From positions 2,232,001 through 2,296,000 of the forward strand of contig NZ_CP017111.1 of the NCBI RefSeq assembly GCF_001723605.1: a stretch of 64,000 nucleotides of DNA, written 5' to 3'. The position numbers and the translations under genes are program-made. How positions within the stretch are numbered: position 1 is the first letter of the stretch; the number at the start of each line of letters is the position of its first letter. The notes under the pieces are model-generated. The model had not been told where the DNA came from. It made no database searches and saw only the letters and a list, made by a program, of their open reading frames with translations. The stretch comes from Sulfurospirillum halorespirans DSM 13726 (lineage in GTDB: Bacteria; Campylobacterota; Campylobacteria; Campylobacterales; Sulfurospirillaceae). Positions 47,729 through 57,573 of the stretch are shown piece by piece.

Positions 47729-49602
47729 GACACCTCTACCCTAAATTTTGCCCCAAACGCGTCATTTTCTACTTCGATCTTTCCACCCATATTTTGCTCA
47801 ATAATCATCTTTGCCATGTAAAGCCCCAGCCCACTGCCCTTCGAAGCTTTTTTAGTCGAAAAGTAGGGTTCAAAAACCATTTTGAGATTGCTCTCCTTGA
47901 TGCCTCCACCATTGTCCATCACGCAGACCAGAGCGTTGCCCTCTGGTGTACGACCTATCTCCACCCAAATTTGAGGTTCTGGTACTTTTCGCTCTATTAA
48001 AATATCTTTCGCATTGAGGATCAAATTGAGAATAACTTGGGCATATTCATTGGGGTATCCTTCAATTTTAGGTGAATCAAAAATCTTTACATGTAAAGCA
48101 ATATGAGAGTTTTTCAAAACCGCTTGCGCCAAGCTAAATGCCTCTTCACACGCCTTTTGAATCCAAAAGCTCTCTTTTTCTTTGGAAGGTTTGAAAAAAT
48201 GCCTAAAATCATCAATCGTCCGAGACATATAACTTAAGAGTTTATCCGCTTCCTTGGCACTTTCGTGTATCAGTTTCGTATCTGCTTTCCCAAATTTTGA
48301 AGCGGTTTCAAGCTCCATAAAAATACCTGAAACTTCACTCAAAGGCTGCCTCCATTGGTGCGCAATGATACTGAGCATCTCACCCATCTGCGCTAACCTC
48401 GACTGCTGAAGCAGTGCCATATCTTTTTGCTTTGACTCTTCAAGGGCTTTGTTGATCTTAAAGCGCAGTGTGGCATTAAACTCTTTGAGCGCTTCGGTTT
48501 TATGACGCACCCGTTCACGATAACTCTCAAGGGCGCGATTAATCTGCTTCGTGACCAAGTAAGAGAGGAACCCCACGCAAAGCAGTGAGACAAGTGCGAT
48601 CACAATCACACCGAAGATATAACGATCCATCTTCGCTTTCATCTCCTCTTTTTTCAAAGCAATCTCTTTTTGTACATCATCCCCATACACACCCGTCCCA
48701 ACCACCCAATGCCACGGCTTAAACTGTGCCACATACGAGATTTTTTTAGACGGAGTCTCTGCATAAGGTTTACGCCAAAAATACTCTACAAAAGCCCCTT
48801 GATCCTCTTTTTCCAAAGCTTTTTTGACAAACGTTTGGATGATTGCCTTTCCAGACTGATCTTTGAGCAGTGTGTCATCTTTTCCAATACTCTCTGCTCT
48901 AAAAGGGTGCGCTAAAAGCGTATGGGTCGTGTTGTGTATCCACATATACCCACCTTCACCGTACCGTAAAGACTCGCTCCAAGAGATCATCTCATCTTTT
49001 AGCCTTGAAGTCGCAATATCCAGATACTCCGCCGCGCCTATACTCCATCCATAAGGCGCTAATGGTTTTACATACACACGCCTTGGTCGCCCTACTTCGC
49101 TGGTAGCATACCCTTCCTGCTTTAAAGCCTCATGTACCGCACTTTGAAGCCCAATGCGATCACCCAACTCTTCTAAGGGATAAAGAATATTTCCTTTCGC
49201 ATCCAAGACAAAATAGTACCCTCGATGACCGCTTACATGTAAAGAAGAGAGCATCAGTAAAAGCTCTTGTCGCAAGACTTGCAAAGACTTGCTCTGCGAG
49301 CCTTTCGCAAAGAGATTGATCCCCATTATATGCACATCATCGACTCGATCTTTTAATTCCAAATCAATCGTACGGTGCATCATTGCCAAGTGGTATTCAA
49401 AGTATTGAAATACTTTTTGAATTTCATTGACCAACACCGTTTTTTGCTGTTGCAACAGTTTTTGCTCTAGCGCCTGACTCTCTACATTCAGATTGGCACG
49501 CTCGATTGAGATAAAAAATGAGAGTGTAAAGAGAGTTAAGAGCCCAATGGTCACAATAGGCGTTAGAAAAATAAGTTTTGCTAAATGCTTCTCTTTAAAC
49601 AT
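47725..49602 (-). CDS. Cache-domain sensor histidine kinase
   Basis: A 625-residue membrane kinase. The first helix (residues 10-32) is followed by a periplasmic region with two similar Cache-like modules (RGYYFVLDAKGNILYP and GGYMWIHNTTHTLLAHP). A second helix near residue 335, a coiled coil, the H-box AHQWRQPLSEV and an ATPase domain follow (NLILNAKDIL, DNGGGI, GSGLGLYMAK). The ligand is probably a small carboxylate, as is common for such Cache sensors, and may be the TRAP substrate. Palindromes at 48087 and 49233 are read ALHVK and SLHVS. Confidence 0.93.
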   Translation of the reverse strand: MFKEKHLAKLIFLTPIVTIGLLTLFTLSFFISIERANLNVESQALEQKLLQQQKTVLVNEIQKVFQYFEYHLAMMHRTIDLELKDRVDDVHIMGINLFAKGSQSKSLQVLRQELLLMLSSLHVSGHRGYYFVLDAKGNILYPLEELGDRIGLQSAVHEALKQEGYATSEVGRPRRVYVKPLAPYGWSIGAAEYLDIATSRLKDEMISWSESLRYGEGGYMWIHNTTHTLLAHPFRAESIGKDDTLLKDQSGKAIIQTFVKKALEKEDQGAFVEYFWRKPYAETPSKKISYVAQFKPWHWVVGTGVYGDDVQKEIALKKEEMKAKMDRYIFGVIVIALVSLLCVGFLSYLVTKQINRALESYRERVRHKTEALKEFNATLRFKINKALEESKQKDMALLQQSRLAQMGEMLSIIAHQWRQPLSEVSGIFMELETASKFGKADTKLIHESAKEADKLLSYMSRTIDDFRHFFKPSKEKESFWIQKACEEAFSLAQAVLKNSHIALHVKIFDSPKIEGYPNEYAQVILNLILNAKDILIERKVPEPQIWVEIGRTPEGNALVCVMDNGGGIKESNLKMVFEPYFSTKKASKGSGLGLYMAKMIIEQNMGGKIEVENDAFGAKFRVEVS

Positions 49603-49680
49603 AGTTCACCCAATATTTATTTTAAGCTATTGTAGCAATTTTAAAGTGAACCCTACGCCTAATATACAGTCAATTCATAG

Positions 49681-49686
49681 TATAAT
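49681..49686 (+). promoter_or_regulatory. -10 box of mnmG
   Basis: TATAAT stands 42 bases before the preferred ATG at 49723, with a weak upstream box. Confidence 0.45.
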
Positions 49687-49722
49687 GATTCAAACTATGT
49701 ATGTATTGAAGGTATGAGTATT

Positions 49723-51594
49723 ATGAAATATGACGTTATAGTAATTGGTGGCGGACATGCGGGTATTGAAGCATCTTTAGCGTCCGCAAGGCTTGGGCAT
49801 AAGACCCTTCTGATCTCTATTTTAGCGGAACAAATTGGTGCCGCTAGCTGTAATCCTGCTATTGGAGGACTTGCCAAAGGTCATTTGGTCAAAGAACTCG
49901 ACGCGCTTGGCGGACAAATGGCACTCGCAACCGATGCTGCAGGCATTCAATTTCGCACGTTAAATCTTTCCAAAGGCCCAGCGGTCAGAGGCAGTCGCGC
50001 GCAGATCGATATGGACAGATACCGCATTTATATGCGTACCATCATCCTCAACACGGAGAACCTCAGTGTCGCCCAGGAAGTTGCGGACGAGATTCTCACC
50101 GAAGAGGGCAAAGTCACCGGTGTCATCACCGCCATGGGCAACCACTACCACGCACAAAAAATTATCATCACCACGGGAACCTTTTTAAAAGGGTTGATTC
50201 ACATTGGTGAATACAAACACGAATCGGGTCGTGTGGGCGAATTTCCCTCCATCAAGCTCTCCGATTCTATCAAATCACTGGGCATCACGATGGGGCGCCT
50301 CAAAACAGGAACCTGTGCGAGAATCGATGCGAAAACGATTGATTTTTCCAAGATGGAACTGCAACCAGGCGACGAGAATCCTCTGCCGTTTAGTTTTAGA
50401 ACCGATCGTGCAAGCTTTAAACCGTTTCAACTCCCTTGTTACATCGCTTATACGAACGAAGAAACCCACACAATTATCGAGAGTAATTTTCACCGTGCCC
50501 CTCTGTTTACAGGACAAATCAACGGCATAGGACCACGTTATTGTCCCAGTATCGAAGATAAAATCAACCGTTTCCGAGACAAAGAACGCCACCATCTTTT
50601 TATTGAGCCACAAACACGCGAAGCAACCGAGTATTACATCAACGGTTTTAGCACCTCCCTTCCGACCGATACACAGCTGGGTATGATCCATTCGGTTGAA
50701 GGAATGGAAAATGCAAAGATTGTCCGCTTTGGATATGCCATTGAGTACGACTATGTTGATCCAACCGAGCTTAGGCATACGCTTGAGACTAAAAAAGTCT
50801 CAGGACTGTACTGCGCAGGTCAGATTAACGGAACGACAGGTTATGAAGAAGCGGCGGCACAAGGGTTGATGGCAGGCATTAATGCCTCATTGAGCTTACG
50901 AGAAGAAGAGCCTTTGATTCTAAGACGTGATGAGGCGTATATTGGTGTGCTGATTGATGATTTGGTCACCAAAGGGACAAAAGAGCCGTACCGCATGTTT
51001 ACGTCGCGCGCAGAATATCGTTTACTGCTTCGTGAAGACAATGCCGATTTGAGATTAAGCCCATACGGTTATAAAATTGGCTTGATCGATGAGCAAACGC
51101 ATGAACACGTGGTCAAAAAACAGATGCAACTCGAAGAGGGACTTGCCTACCTTGAAGAGACAACGCTTACGCCTTCCAATGAAAACAATGCCTTTTTAGC
51201 GAGCATCGGGGAAGAGAAGATCACCGATAAAGTCACGCTTCAAAAGATTGTTGCGCGTTCTGAATTTACCGTAGAAAAACTGGAAAAATTAGCACCCATG
51301 GTCAGCGCATTTAATGAAGATGCTAAAGAGCAAATTCTCATCGAAGCGAAGTATAAAAACTATATTGAGAAGCAAAAAGATCAAATCGATACAATGAAAG
51401 AGATGATCAACGTTAAGATTCCTCCGATGATGGATTTTAGTTCGATTTCAGGGCTGAGCAACGAAGTGGTAGAGAAGTTACAACGCTTCACTCCTCCCAC
51501 GCTTTTTGCTGCCAGTGAGATTAGCGGTATCACACCCGCTGCTTTAGATATTTTACATGTATATATTAAAATACATAATAAAAAAAATAATTGA
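49723..51594 (+). CDS. mnmG: tRNA uridine-5-carboxymethylaminomethyl modification enzyme MnmG (GidA)
   Basis: A 623-residue FAD enzyme that works with MnmE to modify U34 of certain tRNAs. It has the FAD motif [38 protein letters not shown] and the late [23 protein letters not shown]-terminal helical domain is present. The ATG at 49723 is chosen; the ATG nine bases earlier would sit one base from the AAGG. It stands alone, divergent from the kinase gene. Its 3' end holds an imperfect palindrome (51553). Confidence 0.96.
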   Translation: MKYDVIVIGGGHAGIEASLASARLGHKTLLISILAEQIGAASCNPAIGGLAKGHLVKELDALGGQMALATDAAGIQFRTLNLSKGPAVRGSRAQIDMDRYRIYMRTIILNTENLSVAQEVADEILTEEGKVTGVITAMGNHYHAQKIIITTGTFLKGLIHIGEYKHESGRVGEFPSIKLSDSIKSLGITMGRLKTGTCARIDAKTIDFSKMELQPGDENPLPFSFRTDRASFKPFQLPCYIAYTNEETHTIIESNFHRAPLFTGQINGIGPRYCPSIEDKINRFRDKERHHLFIEPQTREATEYYINGFSTSLPTDTQLGMIHSVEGMENAKIVRFGYAIEYDYVDPTELRHTLETKKVSGLYCAGQINGTTGYEEAAAQGLMAGINASLSLREEEPLILRRDEAYIGVLIDDLVTKGTKEPYRMFTSRAEYRLLLREDNADLRLSPYGYKIGLIDEQTHEHVVKKQMQLEEGLAYLEETTLTPSNENNAFLASIGEEKITDKVTLQKIVARSEFTVEKLEKLAPMVSAFNEDAKEQILIEAKYKNYIEKQKDQIDTMKEMINVKIPPMMDFSSISGLSNEVVEKLQRFTPPTLFAASEISGITPAALDILHVYIKIHNKKNN

Positions 51595-51627
51595 CGCAAT
51601 ATTGACGTAAATCTGTAATAATTGACA
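51591..51627 (+). promoter_or_regulatory. Three TTGACR direct repeats before petA
   Basis: TTGACG at 51591 and 51602 and TTGACA at 51622 lie between mnmG and petA. The last could be a -35 box, with TAATAA at 51643 as -10. The spacings of 11 and 20 bases suggest a regulator site on one face of the helix. Confidence 0.35.
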
Positions 51628-51696
51628 CATGTCATAGATTCTTAATAAATGATGCGATAAAATTGTCACAAATTAAACAACACGAAAGGAAAAAGA

Positions 51697-52203
51697 ATGG
51701 CTGTTGAAACAAGCAGAAGAGACTTTATCGGCATGGCATTCGGCGGTTTTGCAGCGGCAGGTGGCGTAATAGCCCTTGGTGCTATGAAAAAAACTTGGGA
51801 CCCACTTCCAAGTGTACAATCTGCTGGATTCATCACCGTTGATCTCTCTTCTATGAGAGAGGGAGAAGTCCAAACGATCCAATGGAGGGGCAAGCCGATT
51901 TTCATTTTGAAGAAAAGTGCGGATATGCCAAAGAATGAGAAACGGGACATTGTTGCAGGCGGTAGTCGCTATGCAGTGATGATAGGACTTTGTACCCATC
52001 TTGGGTGTATTCCAACATGGACACCCTCAACGAAACAATTTAAGTGTGCCTGTCATGGTGGCGAGTTTGATGCAAGCGGTGTCAATACGTTTGGACCACC
52101 TCCAAGACCAATGGACATTCCTCCTTTTAAAATAGACGGAGCGAAGCTTGTTCTTGGTGAAGAGGGACCAGAGTATAAAAAACTTGTTCCTAAGAAAGCG
52201 TAA
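51697..52203 (+). CDS. petA: Ubiquinol-cytochrome c reductase Rieske iron-sulfur subunit
   Basis: A 168-residue Rieske protein of the bc1 complex. A twin-arginine signal (TSRRDFIGMAF) and one membrane helix precede the [2Fe-2S] domain, whose two cluster boxes are CTHLGC and CACHGGEFD. A conserved GPPPRP loop follows. It starts at ATG 51697 after AAAGGAAA. It is the first gene of petABC and is exported folded by Tat, anchored to the inner membrane. Confidence 0.95.
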   Translation: MAVETSRRDFIGMAFGGFAAAGGVIALGAMKKTWDPLPSVQSAGFITVDLSSMREGEVQTIQWRGKPIFILKKSADMPKNEKRDIVAGGSRYAVMIGLCTHLGCIPTWTPSTKQFKCACHGGEFDASGVNTFGPPPRPMDIPPFKIDGAKLVLGEEGPEYKKLVPKKA

Positions 52204-52214
52204 AGGAGACAAAC

Positions 52215-53480
52215 GTGGCAGAAATTAGAAAAGCGACAGGCTTCATCGATTGGCTCGATCAACGATTAGCCGTCAACAAGTTCATCAAAGTGATGATGAC
52301 TGAGTATTGGATTCCTAAAAACATCAACTTCCTTTGGGCAATGGGTGTTGTTTTAATGGTTTTATTTATGATTCTTATTGTTTCAGGAATCTTCCTTTTA
52401 ATGTACTACAAACCTGACATTAAACTGGCATTTGACAGTGTCAACTACACGATTATGCAAGAGGTAGAGTACGGCTGGTTGTGGCGTCATATCCACGGTG
52501 TTTCAGCTTCCGTCATTTTCCTTGTCATTTACATTCATATGTTTACGGGCATCTATTACGGTTCCTACAAAAAAGGGCGTGAAATTATCTGGTTAACCGG
52601 TATGGCACTTTTTGGTATGTTCTCGGCAGAAGCGTTTAGTGGTTACATGCTTCCATGGGGACAAATGAGCTACTGGGCAGCGCAAGTTATTACCAACCTT
52701 TTTGGTGGTATTCCTTTCATTGGTGAAGCTTTAGTGGTTTGGATCAGAGGTGACTTCTTAGTTGCCGATGCAACCTTAACACGCTTTTTTATGTTACATG
52801 TACTCTTATTGCCATTGGTCATTTTACTCTTGATCGCCGTTCACTTCTACTCTTTACGAGTTCCACATGTGAATAACCAAGAATCAGAAGAGTTTGATTT
52901 TGAAGATGAAGCGAAAAAATACTTAGACGGTAAAAAAGTAGAATCTAAAGTCGTACCTTTCTGGCCCGTATTCCTCTCCAAAGATTTCTTTGTTGTAGGC
53001 GTAGCTTTGACTATCTTCTTCTATCTGGTCTGTTTCCACTATGATTTTGCAATGGATCCTATTAACTTTGAGCCTGCCAACAATATGAAAACACCTGCAC
53101 ACATCTACCCTGAGTGGTACTTCTTGTGGAGTTATGAAGTGCTTCGTGGTTTCTTCTTTGACATTGCTGGCGTTGCGGCGATGGATATTGGTTTGGCTGC
53201 GTTTGGTTTTGCAAACGTGATCTTTATGCTTTTACCGTTCCTTGATAGAAATACCGATCATGTAGCTCCAGCGCATAAACGACCTCTGTTTTTTGTTTGG
53301 TTCTGGTTACTTTTAATCGATATGATCGTTTTAACCGTTTATGGCAAACTTCCTCCGACAGGCAACAACGCGTGGGTTGGCTTTGGTGCCACCATTACGT
53401 TTCTTGTCTTATTTATTCTTCTTCCGATCATTACTAAAATGGAAGCGAACTGTAAATGTCATAATGGAGGTTGCAAATGA
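52215..53480 (+). CDS. petB: Cytochrome b subunit of bc1 complex (full length)
   Basis: A 421-residue multi-helix protein, the quinol-oxidising and heme b subunit. Heme histidines lie in WRHIHGVSASVIF and the second pair after it (FMLHVLLLPLV...AVHFYS). The Qo motif PEWY is present (YPEWYFLWSYEVLR). It starts at GTG 52215 behind AAAGGAG. The C-terminus ends in NCKCHNGGCK, a Cys/His cluster not expected in cytochrome b. Its stop overlaps the vestigial petC copy by ATGA. Confidence 0.95.
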   Translation: MAEIRKATGFIDWLDQRLAVNKFIKVMMTEYWIPKNINFLWAMGVVLMVLFMILIVSGIFLLMYYKPDIKLAFDSVNYTIMQEVEYGWLWRHIHGVSASVIFLVIYIHMFTGIYYGSYKKGREIIWLTGMALFGMFSAEAFSGYMLPWGQMSYWAAQVITNLFGGIPFIGEALVVWIRGDFLVADATLTRFFMLHVLLLPLVILLLIAVHFYSLRVPHVNNQESEEFDFEDEAKKYLDGKKVESKVVPFWPVFLSKDFFVVGVALTIFFYLVCFHYDFAMDPINFEPANNMKTPAHIYPEWYFLWSYEVLRGFFFDIAGVAAMDIGLAAFGFANVIFMLLPFLDRNTDHVAPAHKRPLFFVWFWLLLIDMIVLTVYGKLPPTGNNAWVGFGATITFLVLFILLPIITKMEANCKCHNGGCK

Positions 53481-53694
53481 GAGAGTTAAAGATATTAGCC
53501 ATTGTAATCTTCTTTACCGCGGTTGTCTATTGGGGTGTTGAACCCTTTGCGCATTCTCACAATCATTACGAAAATGGAAGCGAACTGTAAATGTAATACT
53601 GGAGGTTGCAAATGAGAGAGTTAAAGATATTAGCCATTGTAATCTTCTTTACCGCGGTTGTCTATTGGGGTGTTGAGCCATTTGCGCATTCGCA
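53427..53694 (+). repeat. 135-bp tandem duplication at the petB-petC junction
   Basis: A 135-bp unit covering the last 54 bases of petB and the first ~80 of petC occurs twice (53427-53561 and 53562-53694). Only a few bases differ, among them a CAT-AAT to AAT-ACT change near the end of the petB tail. The period is a multiple of three. Confidence 0.93.
53477..53590 (+). pseudogene. Vestigial 5' copy of petC (37-codon ORF)
   Basis: The first copy of the duplicated petC start is an intact short frame: ATG in the original ATGA overlap with petB, then the membrane anchor identical to that of PetC (ILAIVIFFTAVVYWGVEPFA). Nine foreign residues and a stop follow. It has the same GGAGG as petC, so it may still be translated into a 37-residue membrane peptide. 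It has no heme site. It is most simply a relic of the duplication. Confidence 0.8.
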
Positions 53695-54481
53695 AATGCA
53701 CCCTCATGTTGCCCCTGCTGATTTTGCCTTTAAAGATTTAGGCGTCAATGCTAAAAAAGGCGATGCGACTAAAGGGGCTGAAACCTTCTTAAATGCGGGC
53801 TGTATTGGCTGTCATGGTGTCAGTTCACAAGGTATGGCAGCACCCATGGATCATGCCAGTGCATCGGCTTCATTTGGTGTTGTACCACCCGATCTTAGCA
53901 CGGCAGGTGCCATTTATGATAAAAACTTCCTCGCAGCTCTGATTAAAGATCCAACCAAAGCGCTTAAAGTCGAACACAAGTTTAATGAATCTCGCCCTCA
54001 CCCAATGATCGCGTTCTTTGGTCTTGGTGGCGACTTGGATCAAGAGGTTGCTGACATTGTGGCGTACCTTCAAAGTATAGCGCCTGTGACACCGATTGAT
54101 GACAAACAAGTCTATGCTGATGCGTGTCAGAGATGTCATGATATAAAGTATGACAAAGTGATGAGTACGACCGATAAAGCGTCATTAATGGCGTATATGG
54201 GCACACTACCACCGGATCTTTCAATGATGATTCGATCCAAAGGGGCTGAGTACCTTACAACGTTCATCAACAATCCACAAAAACAACTTACAGGCACCTC
54301 AATGCCACGTGTTGGTTTGACTGAAAAAGCTCAAAACCAAGTGGTTGCTTATATGGAAAAAGTGGGTGATCGTAAAAAAGCCGAACGAGAAGATCTCGGG
54401 TATAAACTCATTGGCTATATGGTTCTCTTCACACTCCTCGCCTATGCTTGGAAAGTGAAAATCTGGAGAGAAGTTCACTAA
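53612..54481 (+). CDS. petC: Diheme cytochrome c subunit of bc1 complex
   Basis: A 289-residue membrane-bound diheme cytochrome c, the Campylobacterota type of third bc1 subunit, passing electrons to soluble cytochrome or the cbb3 oxidase. An N-terminal anchor is followed by two c-type domains with CIGCH and CQRCH. A C-terminal helix (LIGYMVLFTLLAYAWKV) gives a second anchor. The start is ATG 53612 with GGAGG six bases before; the TTG at 53606 is not needed. Because of the duplication it no longer overlaps petB directly. Confidence 0.95.
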   Translation: MRELKILAIVIFFTAVVYWGVEPFAHSQMHPHVAPADFAFKDLGVNAKKGDATKGAETFLNAGCIGCHGVSSQGMAAPMDHASASASFGVVPPDLSTAGAIYDKNFLAALIKDPTKALKVEHKFNESRPHPMIAFFGLGGDLDQEVADIVAYLQSIAPVTPIDDKQVYADACQRCHDIKYDKVMSTTDKASLMAYMGTLPPDLSMMIRSKGAEYLTTFINNPQKQLTGTSMPRVGLTEKAQNQVVAYMEKVGDRKKAEREDLGYKLIGYMVLFTLLAYAWKVKIWREVH

Positions 54482-54500
54482 AAATTTAAATGCCTCTTTT

Positions 54501-54532
54501 GGATGATTAGGTGCGATTGCACCTAATCATCC
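54501..54532 (+). terminator. Terminator hairpin after petABC
   Basis: A perfect 14-bp stem (54501-54514 with 54519-54532) with a GATT loop, 20 bases after petC. There is no T-run after it. Confidence 0.75.
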
Positions 54533-54599
54533 CTGCCTTCTATATGCAACCGCTACGATACACTAGAGTTTACATGTAAAACATTAAAAGGAGGAAATT

Positions 54600-55004
54600 A
54601 TGAAACACTATACACTACTACTCACTTCTCTTGCTCTTTGCAGCTCTCTTTACGCCTCTGAGACTGAAAAAGTGAATGCGATCGCAATGCTTAGCATGGA
54701 AAATGGTCTCTCCAATATTCAAAAAGGATTTTTGTACAACAACATTGAGCTGATTCAAAGCGGTGTTGATATCGTTCAAAAAGAGAATGCGGCCTATCAT
54801 AATCGAGATGTTTTGAAGGCTATTTTGCCTGAGGGTAAAAAGCAGATGGAAAATCTAGCACTCATTACCTCAAAACGTATTGATAATGCTACAGATGAGA
54901 TGAAAAGCTATTTGGCACTGAAACAGATGAAAAAAGCACACAGCGCCTTTTCAGATATCGTCAATGCCTGTACCGATTGTCATACGCTTGTTCGTGGTTG
55001 GTAA
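54600..55004 (+). CDS. Class II cytochrome c (c'/c-556 type)
   Basis: A 134-residue periplasmic protein with a Sec signal peptide (YTLLLTSLALCSSLYAS) and an all-helical body. The heme motif is near the C-terminus (CTDCH), the layout of class II cytochromes c. AAGGAGG precedes the ATG, and a palindrome (54570) lies in its upstream region. These proteins may bind nitric oxide or act in electron transfer, and its place after petABC suggests a respiratory role. Confidence 0.87.
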   Translation: MKHYTLLLTSLALCSSLYASETEKVNAIAMLSMENGLSNIQKGFLYNNIELIQSGVDIVQKENAAYHNRDVLKAILPEGKKQMENLALITSKRIDNATDEMKSYLALKQMKKAHSAFSDIVNACTDCHTLVRGW

Positions 55005-55031
55005 GATAGCAAGAAAAAGAAAGTTTTAAAA

Positions 55032-55055
55032 CGCTAAGAGACACATCTCTTAGCG
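55032..55055. terminator. Bidirectional terminator between class II cytochrome gene and accA
   Basis: A 10-bp stem (55032-55041 with 55046-55055) with a CACA loop lies between convergent genes and includes the accA stop codon. Confidence 0.65.
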
Positions 55056-55988
55056 CTCTTCGTAAGCCCCAATAGAGGTAATGCGCTCATAACGTTTCGC
55101 CATACGCTCATCATTACTCAAGGTATCAAGTTCTTCTAAAGATTTTAAGAAATATTCCCCAAGTGCTTTTGCAGCACTCTCTTTATCGCGGTGTGCACCG
55201 ATGAGAGGTTCATCAATAATCGCATCAATAAGATTAAGCTGGTACAGATCTTCCGCCGTAATTTTCATCGCTTTGGTAGCATTTTCTTGTTTGCTTGGGT
55301 CATTCCACAAAATAGCGGCACATCCCTCAGGCGAGATCACAGAAAAGACAGAGTAACGCATCATCGCAACCCTATCACTGACGCCAATCGCTAAAGCGCC
55401 ACCACTACCACCTTCACCAATCACAACAGAGATACTTTTTGTATTGAGTTTGCTTAATTCAAAAAGGTTCCTAGCAATCGCTTCACTCTGACCTCGCTCT
55501 TCTGCCGCAATACCTGGATAAGCACCTGGAGTGTCGATCAAGAAAAGAATTGGAAGATCAAATTTCTCCGCCATTTTAGCAATTCTAAGCGCTTTACGAT
55601 ACCCCTCAGGATGAGGCATACCAAAATTGCGTTTGATCTTATTTTTTGTTCCACGACCTTTTTGCTCACCGATTAAAATAACTTTACGTTCGCCAATGTA
55701 ACCAATATAGGAGACAATCGCCGCATCATCGGCAAAATTACGATCGCCATGAATTTCATAGCTATCATGCAAAAGGGCACGAATATAATCTAAGGCGTAA
55801 GGACGATCAGGATGGCGTGCAAGCTGAAGCTTTTGGTATTCACTGAGGTTTTTATAGGTTTTAGAAATCTCTTTGGAGAGCGTTTTTTCTAAAATCTCAA
55901 CAGCATGGCTATCGCCTTTGATTTTGGCGTTGGATATATCCTCATCAATCTGCTTAATTCCATTCTCAAAATCCAAATAAGTCGCCAC
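55050..55988 (-). CDS. accA: Acetyl-CoA carboxylase carboxyltransferase subunit alpha
   Basis: A 312-residue crotonase-fold subunit that, with AccD, carboxylates acetyl-CoA. Key stretches are [35 protein letters not shown] and [14 protein letters not shown], followed by [12 protein letters not shown]. Length and order match AccA. It follows fabF by ten bases in a fatty-acid run (acpP, fabF, accA). Confidence 0.96.
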   Translation of the reverse strand: MATYLDFENGIKQIDEDISNAKIKGDSHAVEILEKTLSKEISKTYKNLSEYQKLQLARHPDRPYALDYIRALLHDSYEIHGDRNFADDAAIVSYIGYIGERKVILIGEQKGRGTKNKIKRNFGMPHPEGYRKALRIAKMAEKFDLPILFLIDTPGAYPGIAAEERGQSEAIARNLFELSKLNTKSISVVIGEGGSGGALAIGVSDRVAMMRYSVFSVISPEGCAAILWNDPSKQENATKAMKITAEDLYQLNLIDAIIDEPLIGAHRDKESAAKALGEYFLKSLEELDTLSNDERMAKRYERITSIGAYEER

Positions 55989-55997
55989 TACAATTCC

Positions 55998-57212
55998 TTA
56001 CACACGCTTAAAGATCACAGAGCCATTCGTTCCGCCAAAGCCAAACGAGTTACTCATGGTATATTCTGCTCTACATTTACGCGCGACATTAGGGATATAA
56101 TCCAAATCACAATCAGGATCTGGATTTTCTAAATTGATCGTTGGAGGTAAAATCTCATCACGCATTGCCATTAAACAAACAACCGCTTCAATCGCGCCTG
56201 CTGCACCTAAACAGTGACCGATTTGACCTTTGATAGAGCTAATTTGTGGGATGACAGTTGTGCCAAAAAGTTCTTTAATTGCTGCTGTTTCATTTTTATC
56301 GTTTGCAGGAGTACTTGTTCCATGCGCATTGATATAATCAATTTTAGGACGTCCTGCCATTTCATACGCCGCTTTCATCGCGCGAAGAGGGCCGTCTAAA
56401 CTTGGAGAGGTAATATGACTCGCATCACCACTCTCACCAAATCCAACGATTTCACCGTAAATATGCGCACCTCTGGCAACGGCATCTTCATAAAATTCAA
56501 GGACAAGTGAGCCTGCGCCTTCACCCATGATAAATCCATCACGTTCTGCATCAAACGGGCGAGAAGCCTTTTTAGGGTCATCATTACGCGTAGAGAGTGC
56601 TTTCATCGCGGCAAAGCCACCAATACCCGAAGCGCAAATCGCCGCTTCCGCACCCACAACCAACATCTTTTTAGCGCCACCGGTCAACATCGTTTTGGTT
56701 GCATCACTGATCGCGTGCGTACCTGCTGCACATGCCGTAACCGATGAAAGATTTGGACCTTTAAGACCGTATTCAATGGAAACCATGCCGCCAAGCATAT
56801 TGATAAGAGCTGAAGGGATGAAAAAAGGAGAAATTTTACGAGGGCCTACACCATTAACGATCACAGAGTTTTTTTCAATGACCACTAAACCACCAATACC
56901 AGAAGCAGAACTGACACCAAAAGATTCAGCTTCATAGGCAGTATCGAACTTCGCATCCGCCATCGCTTCTTTAGCTGCTGCAAGTCCTAGTTGGATAAAA
57001 CGATCTGCTTTTTTAACCTCTTTGGGGTTCATGATGGTATTGGGATCAAAGTCGGTGATTTCGCCGGCAATGGTAACAGAATGCTCGGTTGTGTCAAACG
57101 AACTAATGCTTTTAATGCCACATTGACCTTCAACGATAGCTTTAAAAGAACTCTCTTTATCCAAACCTAATGAATTAATCATTCCTATACCAGTAACAAC
57201 GACTCTTTTCAA
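55998..57212 (-). CDS. fabF: 3-oxoacyl-ACP synthase II
   Basis: A 404-residue condensing enzyme elongating fatty acids. It has RVVVTGIGMINSLG, the catalytic cysteine in VTACAAGTHAI, and the two histidines in NAHGTSTPAND and IGHCLGAAGAIE. The TTG at 57212 is chosen, with AGAGGAT nine bases upstream and the correct family N-terminus. The longer frame to 57260 has no ribosome site. acpP precedes it with a gap of about 70 bases. Confidence 0.94.
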   Translation of the reverse strand: MKRVVVTGIGMINSLGLDKESSFKAIVEGQCGIKSISSFDTTEHSVTIAGEITDFDPNTIMNPKEVKKADRFIQLGLAAAKEAMADAKFDTAYEAESFGVSSASGIGGLVVIEKNSVIVNGVGPRKISPFFIPSALINMLGGMVSIEYGLKGPNLSSVTACAAGTHAISDATKTMLTGGAKKMLVVGAEAAICASGIGGFAAMKALSTRNDDPKKASRPFDAERDGFIMGEGAGSLVLEFYEDAVARGAHIYGEIVGFGESGDASHITSPSLDGPLRAMKAAYEMAGRPKIDYINAHGTSTPANDKNETAAIKELFGTTVIPQISSIKGQIGHCLGAAGAIEAVVCLMAMRDEILPPTINLENPDPDCDLDYIPNVARKCRAEYTMSNSFGFGGTNGSVIFKRV

Positions 57213-57283
57213 ATTTTTATCCTCTTTAGTGATCTTTGTGGGGAAGGGAGAACCCGCCAAAGCGGGTTGTGTGTGTTATAAAA

Positions 57284-57514
57284 TTATTTATGTGCTTCAA
57301 TGTAAGACATAGCATCTTTGACCGTAACGATTTTTTCAGCGTCAGTGTCTGGAATTTCAATGTCGAATTTCTCTTCAAGTGCCATAACGAGCTCTACAAC
57401 ATCCAAAGAATCTGCGCCCAAATCTTCTACGAATTTAGAATCTTCTTTTACCTCGTCAGGATTTACATTTAATTGTTCAACAACCACCGCTTTTACATCA
57501 TCAAATAGTGCCAT
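57284..57514 (-). CDS. acpP: Acyl carrier protein
   Basis: A 76-residue acidic helical protein. The 4'-phosphopantetheine serine is in [17 protein letters not shown]. The length is standard. AAAGGAGC precedes the ATG, and GATAAAATAG upstream could be its -10 region. It carries acyl chains for FabF and FabG, its operon neighbours. Confidence 0.97.
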   Translation of the reverse strand: MALFDDVKAVVVEQLNVNPDEVKEDSKFVEDLGADSLDVVELVMALEEKFDIEIPDTDAEKIVTVKDAMSYIEAHK

Positions 57515-57573
57515 TTACTAGCTCCTTTAAAAAATTTCCACTATTTTATCAAAAAAACCTTTAATTTGAATTT

